A stretch of DNA of 64,000 nucleotides, taken from Closterium sp. Naga37s-1 (taxonomy: Eukaryota > Streptophyta > Zygnematophyceae > Desmidiales > Closteriaceae). The notes under the pieces were generated by a model. That model searched no databases and had not been told where the DNA came from. It saw nothing but the letters and a program-made list of their open reading frames with translations. The position numbers and the translations under genes are program-made. Shown one piece after another: positions 57,171 to 64,000 of the stretch (the stretch's first letter is position 1; every line of letters starts with the position of its first letter). The stretch lies in NCBI GenBank assembly GCA_947471745.1, contig CANJKZ010000502.1:379501-443500 (forward strand), written 5' to 3'.

Positions 57171-60100
57171 GCCCCATTCTCCCGCCTTCCATCATCCCGC
57201 CCCATTCTCCCGCTTTCCATCACCCCGCCCCATTCTCCCGCTTTCCATCACCCCGCCCCATTCTCCCGCTTTCCATCACCCTGCCCCATTCTCCCTCCTA
57301 CCATCACCCCGCCCCATTCTCCCTCCTTCCATCACCCCGCCCCATTCTCCCGCTTTCCATCACCCCGCCCCATTCTCCCGCTTTCCATCACCCCGCCCCA
57401 TTCTCTCGCTTTCCATCACCCCGCCCCATTCTCCCTCCTTCCATCACCCCGCCCTATTCTCCCGCTTTCCATCACCCCGCCCCATTCTCCCGCTTTCCAT
57501 CACTCCGCCCCATTCTCCCGCTTTCCATCACCTTACCCCATTCTCCCGCTTTCCATCACCCCGCCCCATTCTCCCTCCTTCCATCACCCCGCCCCATTCT
57601 CCCTCCTTCCATCACCCCGCCCCATTCTCCCGTTTTCCATCACCCCGCCCCATTCTCCCGCTTTCCATCACCCCGCCCCATTCTCCCGCTTTCCATCACC
57701 CCGCCCCATTCTCCCGCTTTCCATCACCCCGCCCCATTTTCCCGCTTTCCATCACCCCGCCCCATTCTCCCGCTTTTCATCACCCCGCCCCATTCTCCCT
57801 CCTTCCATCACCCCGCCCCATTCTCCCTCCTTCCATCACCCCGGCCCATTCTCCCTCCTTCCATCACCCCTCCCCATTCTCCCGCTTTCCATCACCCCGA
57901 GGCATTCTCCCGCTTTCCATCACCCCGCCCCATTCTCCTGCTTTCCATCACCCCACCCCATTCTCCCGCTTTCCATCACCCCCCCCCCATTCTCCCGCTT
58001 TCCATCACCCCGCCCCATTCTCCCGCTTTCCATCACCCCGCCCCATTCTCCCGCTTTCCATCACCCCGCCCCATTCTCCCGCTTTCCATCACCACGCCCC
58101 ATTCTCCCTCCTTCCATCACCCCGCCCCATTCTCCCGCTTTCCATCACCACGCCCCATTCTCCCTCCTTCCATCACCCCGCCCCATTCTCCCGCTTTCCA
58201 TCACCCCGCCCCATTCTCCCGCTTTCCATCACCCCGCCCCATTCTCCCGCTTTCCATCACCCCGCCCCATTCTCCCGCTTTCCATCACCCCGCCCCATTC
58301 TCCCGCTTTCCATCACCCCGCCCCATTCTCCCGCTTTCCATCACCCCGCCCCATTCTCCCGCTTTCCATCACCCCGCCCCATTCTCCCGCTTTCCATCAC
58401 CCCGCCCCATTCTCCAGCTTTCCATCACCCCGCCCCATTCTCCCTCCTTCCATCACCCCGCCCCATTCTCCCTCCTTCCATCACCCAGCCCCATTCTCCC
58501 TCCTTCCATCACCCCGCCCTATTCTCCCGCTTTCCATCACCCCGCCCCATTCTCCCGCTTTCCATCACCCCGCCCTATTCTCCCACTTCCATCACCCCGT
58601 CCCATTCTCCCGCCTTCCATCACCCCGCCCCATTCTCCCTCTTTCCATCACCCCACCCCATTCTCCCGCTTTCCATCACCCCGCCCCGTTCTCCCGCTTT
58701 CCATCACCCCGCCCCATTCTCCCGCTTTCCATCAACCCGCCCCATTCTCCTGCTTTCCATCACCCCGCCCCATTCTCCCGCTCTCCATCACCCCGCCCCA
58801 TTCTCCCGCTTTCCATCACCCCGCCCCATTCTCCCGCTTTCCATCACCCTGCCCCATTCTCCCGCTTTCCAAAACCCCGCCCCATTCTCCCGCCTTCCAT
58901 CATCCCGCCCCATTCTCCCGCTTTCCATCACCCCGCCCCATTCTCCCGCTTTCCATCACCCCGCCCCATTCTCCCGCTTTCCATCACCCTGCCCCATTCT
59001 CCCTCCTACCATCACCCCGCCCCATTCTCCCTCCTTCCATCACCCCGCCCCATTCTCCCGCTTTCCATCACCCCGCCCCATTCTCCCGCTTTCCATCACC
59101 CCGCCCCATTCTCTCGCTTTCCATCACCCCGCCCCATTCTCCCGCTTTCCATCACCCCGCCCTATTCTCCCGCTTTCCATCACCCCGCCCCATTCTCCCG
59201 CTTTCCATCACCTCGCCCCATTCTCCCGCTTTCCATCACCTCGCCCCATTCTCCCGCTTTCCATCACCCCGCCCCATTCTCCCTCCTTCCATCACCCCGC
59301 CCCATTCTCCCTCCTTCCATCACCCCGCCCCATTCTCCCGCTTTCCATCACCCCGCCCCATTCTCCCGCTTTCCATCACCCCGCCCCATTCTCCCGCTTT
59401 CCATCACCCCGCCCCATTCTCCCGCTTTCCATCACCCCGCCCCATTTTCCCGCTTTCCATCACCACGCCCCATTCTCCCGCTTTCCATCACCCCGCCCCA
59501 TTCTCCCTCCTTCCATCACCCCGCCCCATTCTCCCTCCTTCCATCACCCCGGCCCCTTCTCCCTCCTTCCATCACCCCTCCCCATTCTCCCGCTTTCCAT
59601 CACCCCGAGGCATTCTCCCGCTTTCCATCACCCCGCCCCATTCTCCCGCTTTCCATCACCCCATCCCATTCTCCCGCTTTCCATCACCCCACCCCATTCT
59701 CCCGCTTTCCATCACCCCGCCCCATTCTCCCGCTTTCCATCACCCCGCCCCATTCTCCCGCTTTCCATCACCCCGCCCCATTCTCCCGCTTTCCATCACC
59801 CCGCCCCATTCTCCCGCTTTCCATCACCCCGCCCCATTTTCCCGCTTTCCATGACCCCGCCCCATTCTCCCGCTTTCCATCACCCCGCCCCATTCTCCCG
59901 CTTTCCATCACCCCGCCCCATTCTCCCGCTTTCCATCACCCCGCCCCATTCTCCCGCTTTCCATCACCCCGCCCCATTTTCCCGCTTTCCATCACCACGC
60001 CCCATTCTCCCGCTTTCCATCACCCCGCCCCATTCTCCCTCCTTCCATCACCCCGCCCCATTCTCCCTCCTTCCATCACCCCGGCCCCTTCTCCCTCCTT

Positions 60101-63100
60101 CCATCACCCCTCCCCATTCTCCCGCTTTCCATCACCCCGAGGCATTCTCCCGCTTTCCATCACCCCGCCCCATTCTCCCGCTTTCCATCACCCCATCCCA
60201 TTCTCCCGCTTTCCATCACCCCACCCCATTCTCCCGCTTTCCATCACCCCGCCCCATTCTCCCGCTTTCCATCACCCCGCCCCATTCTCCCGCTTTCCAT
60301 CACCCCGCCCCATTCTCCCGCTTTCCATCACCCCGCCCCATTCTCCCGCTTTCCATCACCCCGCCCCATTTTCCCGCTTTCCATGACCCCGCCCCATTCT
60401 CCCGCTTTCCATCACCCCGCCCCTTTCTCCCTCCTTCCATCACCCCGCCCCATTCTCCCTCCTTCCATCACCCCGGCCCCTTCACCCTCCTTCCATCACC
60501 CCTCCCCATTCTCCCGCTTTCCATCACCCCGCCCCATTCTCCCGCTTTCCATCACCCCACCCCATTCTCCCGCTTTCCATCACCCCACCCCATTCTTCCT
60601 CCTTCCATCACCCCGCCCCATTCTCCCGCTTTCCATCACCCCGCCCCATTCTCCCGCTTTCCATCACCCCGCCCCATTCTCTCGCTTTCCATCACCCCGC
60701 CCCATTCTCCCGCTTTCCATCACCCCGCCCTATTCTCCCGCTTTCCATCACCCCGCCCCATTCTCCCGCTTTCCATCACTCCGCCCCATTCTCCCACTTT
60801 CCATCACCTCGCCCCATTCTCCCGCTTTCCATCACCCCGCCCCATTCTCCCTCCTTCCATCACCCCGCCCCATTCTCCCTCCTTCCATCACCCCGCCCCA
60901 TTCTCCAGCTTTCCATCACCCCGCCCCATTCTCCCGCTTTCCATCACCCCGCCCCATTCTCCCGCTTTCCATCACCCCGCCCCATTCTCCCGCTTTCCAT
61001 CACCCCGCCCCATTTTCCCGCTTTCCATCACCCCGCCCCATTCTCCCGCTTTCCATCACCCCGCCCCATTCTCCCTCCTTCCATCACCCCGCCCCATTCT
61101 CCCTCCTTCCATCACCCCGGCCCCTTCTCCCTCCTTCCATCACCCCTCCCCATTCTCCCGCTTTCCATCACCTTGAGGCATTCTCCCGCTTTCCATCACC
61201 CCGCCCCATTCTCCCGCTTTCCATCACCCCACCCCATTCTCCCGCTTTCCATCACCCCACCCCATTCTCCCGCTTTCCATCACCCCGCCCCATTCTCCCG
61301 CTTTCCATCACCCCGCCCCATTCTCCCGCTTTCCATCACCCCGCCCCATTCTCCCGCTTTCCATCACCACGCCCCATTCTCACTCCTTCCATCACCCCGC
61401 CCCATTCTCCCGCTTTCCATCACCCCGCCCCATTCTCCCACTTTCCATCACCCCGCCCCATTCTCCCGCTTTCCATCACCCCGCCCCATTCTCCAGCTTT
61501 CCATCACCCCGCCCCATTCTCCCGCTTTCCATCACCCCGCCCCATTCTCCCGCTTTCCATCACCCCGCCCCATTCTCCCGCTTTCCATCACCCCGCCCCA
61601 TTCTCCCGCTTTCCATCACCCCGCCCCATTCTCCCTTTTTTTATCACCCCGTTCCATTCTCCCGCTTTCCATCACCCAGCCCCATTCTCCCGCTTTCCAT
61701 CACCCCGCCACATTCTCCCGCTTTCCATCACCCCGCCCCATTCTCCCTCCTTCCATCACCCCGCCCCATTCTCCCTCCTTCCATCACCCCGGCCCATTCT
61801 CCCTCCTTTCATCACCCCGCCCCATTCTCCCGCTTTCCATTACCCCGCCCCATTCTCCCGCTTTCCATCACCCCGCCCCATTCTCCCGCTTTCCATCACC
61901 CCGCCCCATTCTCCCGCTTTCCATCACCACGCCCCATTCTCCCTCCTTCCATCACCCCGCCCCATTCTCCCGCTTTCCATCACCCCGCCCCATTCTCCCA
62001 CTTTCCATCACCCCGCCCCATTCTCCCGCTTTCCATCACCCCGCCCCATTCTCCAGCTTTCCATCACCCCGCCCCATTCTCCCGCTTTCCATCACCCCGC
62101 CCCATTCTCCCGCTTTCCATCACCCCGCCCCATTCTCCCGCTTTCCATCACCCCGCCCCATTCTCCCGCTTTCCATCACCCCGCCCCATTCTCCCTTTTT
62201 TTATCACCCCGTTCCATTCTCCCGCTTTCCATCACCCAGCCCCATTCTCCCGCTTTCCATCACCCCGCCACATTCTCCCGCTTTCCATCACCCCGCCCCA
62301 TTCTCCCTCCTTCCATCACCCCGCCCCATTCTCCCTCCTTCCATCACCCCGGCCCATTCTCCCTCCTTTCATCACCCCGCCCCATTCTCCCGCTTTCCAT
62401 CACCCCAAGGCATTCTCCCGCTTTCCATCACCCCGCCCCATTCTCCCGCTTTCCATCACCCCACCCCATTCTCCCGCTTCCCATCACCCCGCCCCATTCT
62501 CCCGCTTTCCATCACCCCGCACCATTCTCCCGCTTTCCATCACCCCGCCCCATTCTCCCGCTTTCCATCACCCCGCCCCATTCTCCCTCCTTCCATCACC
62601 CCGCCCCATTCTCCCGCTTTCCATCACCCTGCCCCATTCTCCCGCTTTCCATCACCCCGCCCCATTCTCCCGCTTTCCATCACCCCGCCCCATTCTCCAG
62701 CTTTCCATCACCCCGCCCCATTCTCCCGCTTTCCATTACCCCGCCCCATTCTCCCGCTTTCCATCACCCCGCCCCATTCTCCCGCTTTCCATCACCCCGC
62801 CCCATTCTCCCGCTTTCCATCACCCGCCCCATTCTCCCGCTTTCCGTCACCCCGCTTCATTCTCCCTCCTTCCATCACCCCGCCCCATTCTCCCTCCTTC
62901 CATCACCCCGCCCCATTCTCCCGCTTTCGATCACCCCGCCCCATTCTCCCGCTTTCCATCACCCCGCCCCATTCTCCCGCTTTCCATCACCCCGTCCCAT
63001 TCTCCCGCTTTCCATCACCCCGCCCCATTCTCCCGCTTTCCATCACCCCGCCCCATTCTCCCGCTTTCCATCACCTCGCCCCATACTCCAGCTTTCCATC

Positions 63101-63960
63101 ACCCCGCCCCATTCTCCCGCTTTCCATCACCTCGCCTCATTCTCCCGCTTTCCATCACCCCGCCCCATTCTCCCGCTTTCCATCAACCAGCCCCATTCTC
63201 CCGCTTTCCATCACCCCGCCCCATTCTCCCTTTTTTTATCACCCCGTTCCATTCTCCCGCTTTCCATCACCCAGCCCCATTCTCCCGCTTTCCATCACCC
63301 CGCCCCATTCTCCCGCTTTCCATCACCCCGCCCCATTCTCCCTCCTTCCATCACCCCGCCCCATTCTCCCTCCTTCCATCACCCCGGCCCATTCTCCCTC
63401 CTTCCATCACCCCGCCCCATTCTCCCGCTTTCCATCACCCCAAGGCATTCTCCCGCTTTCCATCACCCCGCCCCATTCTCCCGCTTTCCATCACCCCACC
63501 CCATTCTCCCGCTTTCCATGACCCCGCCCCATTCTCCCGCTTTCCATCACCCCGCCCCATTCTCCCTCCTTCCATCACCCCGCCCCATTCTCCCTCCTTC
63601 CATCACCCCGGCCCCTTCACCCTCCTTCCATCACCCCTCCCCATTCTCCCGCTTTCCATCACCCCGCCCCATTCTCCCGCTTTCCATCACCCCACCCCAT
63701 TCTCCCGCTTTCCATCACCCCACCCCATTCTTCCTCCTTCCATCACCCCGCCCCATTCTCCCGCTTTCCATCACCCCGCCCCATTCTCCCGCTTTCCATC
63801 ACCCCACCCCATTCTCTCGCTTTCCATCACCCCGCCCCATTCTCCCGCTTTCCATCACCCCGCCCTATTCTCCCGCTTTCCATCACCCCACCCCATTCTC
63901 CCGCTTTCCATCACTCCGCCCCATTCTCCCGCTTTCCATCACCTCGCCCCATTCTCCCGC
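57161..63960 (-). repeat. Nested higher-order repeats at the right end (1,708, 532, 1,036, 560 bp)
   Basis: The rare monomer with GAGGCATTC or AAGGCATTC occurs at 57901, 59609, 60141, 61177, 62409 and 63444. Spacings are 1708, 532, 1036, 1232 and 1035 bp, all whole numbers of units within one base. The CCAAAACC marker repeats the 1,708 offset (57161 to 58869). CCATGACCCC repeats the 532 offset (59851 to 60383). CTCCCTTTTTTTATC repeats 560 then 1035 (61631, 62191, 63226). Confidence 0.87.
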
Positions 63961-64000
63961 TTTCCATCACCCCGCCCCATTCTCCCTCCTTCCATCACCC

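Larger units (their letters stand above)
38914..64000 (-). repeat. 28-bp GC-rich minisatellite, continued to window end
   Basis: About 25.1 kb (roughly 896 units) of the C-rich orientation, the same monomer family and orientation as 20589-32415. It runs off the right edge. The first monomers after the retrotransposon (GCTTCCACC, then CTTCTGCTTTCC, CTCCTGCTTTCC, CTCTCGCTTTCC, CCATCTCCCCG) resemble the series at about 30011-30150 and again at 41930-42020. Higher-order blocks therefore predate or span the insertion. Some units here are shortened by about 11 bp (CACCCCGCCTCCCGC, for example near 41395 and 41585). No gene is supported. Confidence 0.97.

Noticed and set aside
38862..63521. Plus-strand open frames of 1,514, 4,740, 3,059, 2,458 and 782 codons
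   Set aside because: They start in the 3' LTR or the array and consist of the minisatellite period only. No domain, no unique sequence and no start context is seen.
9487..64000. CRISPR array
   Set aside because: The 28-bp repeats are contiguous with no unique spacers, and the context is eukaryotic.

Overview
The window is non-coding, repeat-saturated eukaryotic DNA. The only gene-bearing element is one degenerate Ty1/copia LTR retrotransposon at 32416-38913. Its primer-binding site matches the initiator-methionine tRNA 3' end (TGGTATCAGAGC), the usual arrangement in plant copia elements, and its Gag-Pol is of plant/green-lineage type. A green plant or streptophyte alga is therefore a reasonable guess, but the satellites cannot confirm it. 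No host gene, tRNA, rRNA or CRISPR array is supported. The setting looks like heterochromatin (centromeric, pericentromeric or subtelomeric), which is inference.

Layout. 1-1600 is a hexanucleotide (ATTACC/ATTAGC) satellite. 1601-1742 is a fragment of a ~173-bp repeat family. 1743-4085 is a 181-bp satellite in one orientation and 4086-8656 is the same satellite inverted. 8657-9345 is the ~173-bp family in about four tandem copies, inverted relative to the fragment at 1601. 9352-9481 is a lone diverged 181-bp monomer, flipped again. 9487-20588 is a 28-bp GC-rich minisatellite with the G-rich strand on +. At 20588/20589 it inverts and continues with the C-rich strand on + to 32415. The retrotransposon interrupts it, and it resumes from 38914 to the window end. 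The minisatellite totals about 48 kb, roughly 1,700 units by length/28.

Two large inverted-repeat centres (near 4055 and 20588) therefore sit 16.5 kb apart. The 28-bp array is layered: rare monomer variants recur at fixed distances (392, 895, 951, 1035, 1511, 1708, 2400, 3331, 3609 and 5544 bp), which shows higher-order repeat amplification at several scales.

Retrotransposon. It has 838/836-bp LTRs with TG...CA ends, a CATTC target duplication cut from the minisatellite, a primer-binding site, a polypurine tract, and copia-order Gag-protease-integrase-RT-RNase H. The single gag-pol frame is broken by an in-frame TAA in gag and by a frameshift in RT that fits a one-base deletion. The zinc knuckle lacks its first Cys and the first catalytic RNase H Asp is Asn. 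LTR divergence by hand alignment is about 3 %.

Caution. The 28-bp unit has no stop codon in any frame of its C-rich strand and 28 is not a multiple of 3, so open frames of thousands of codons arise automatically. They are not listed as genes.
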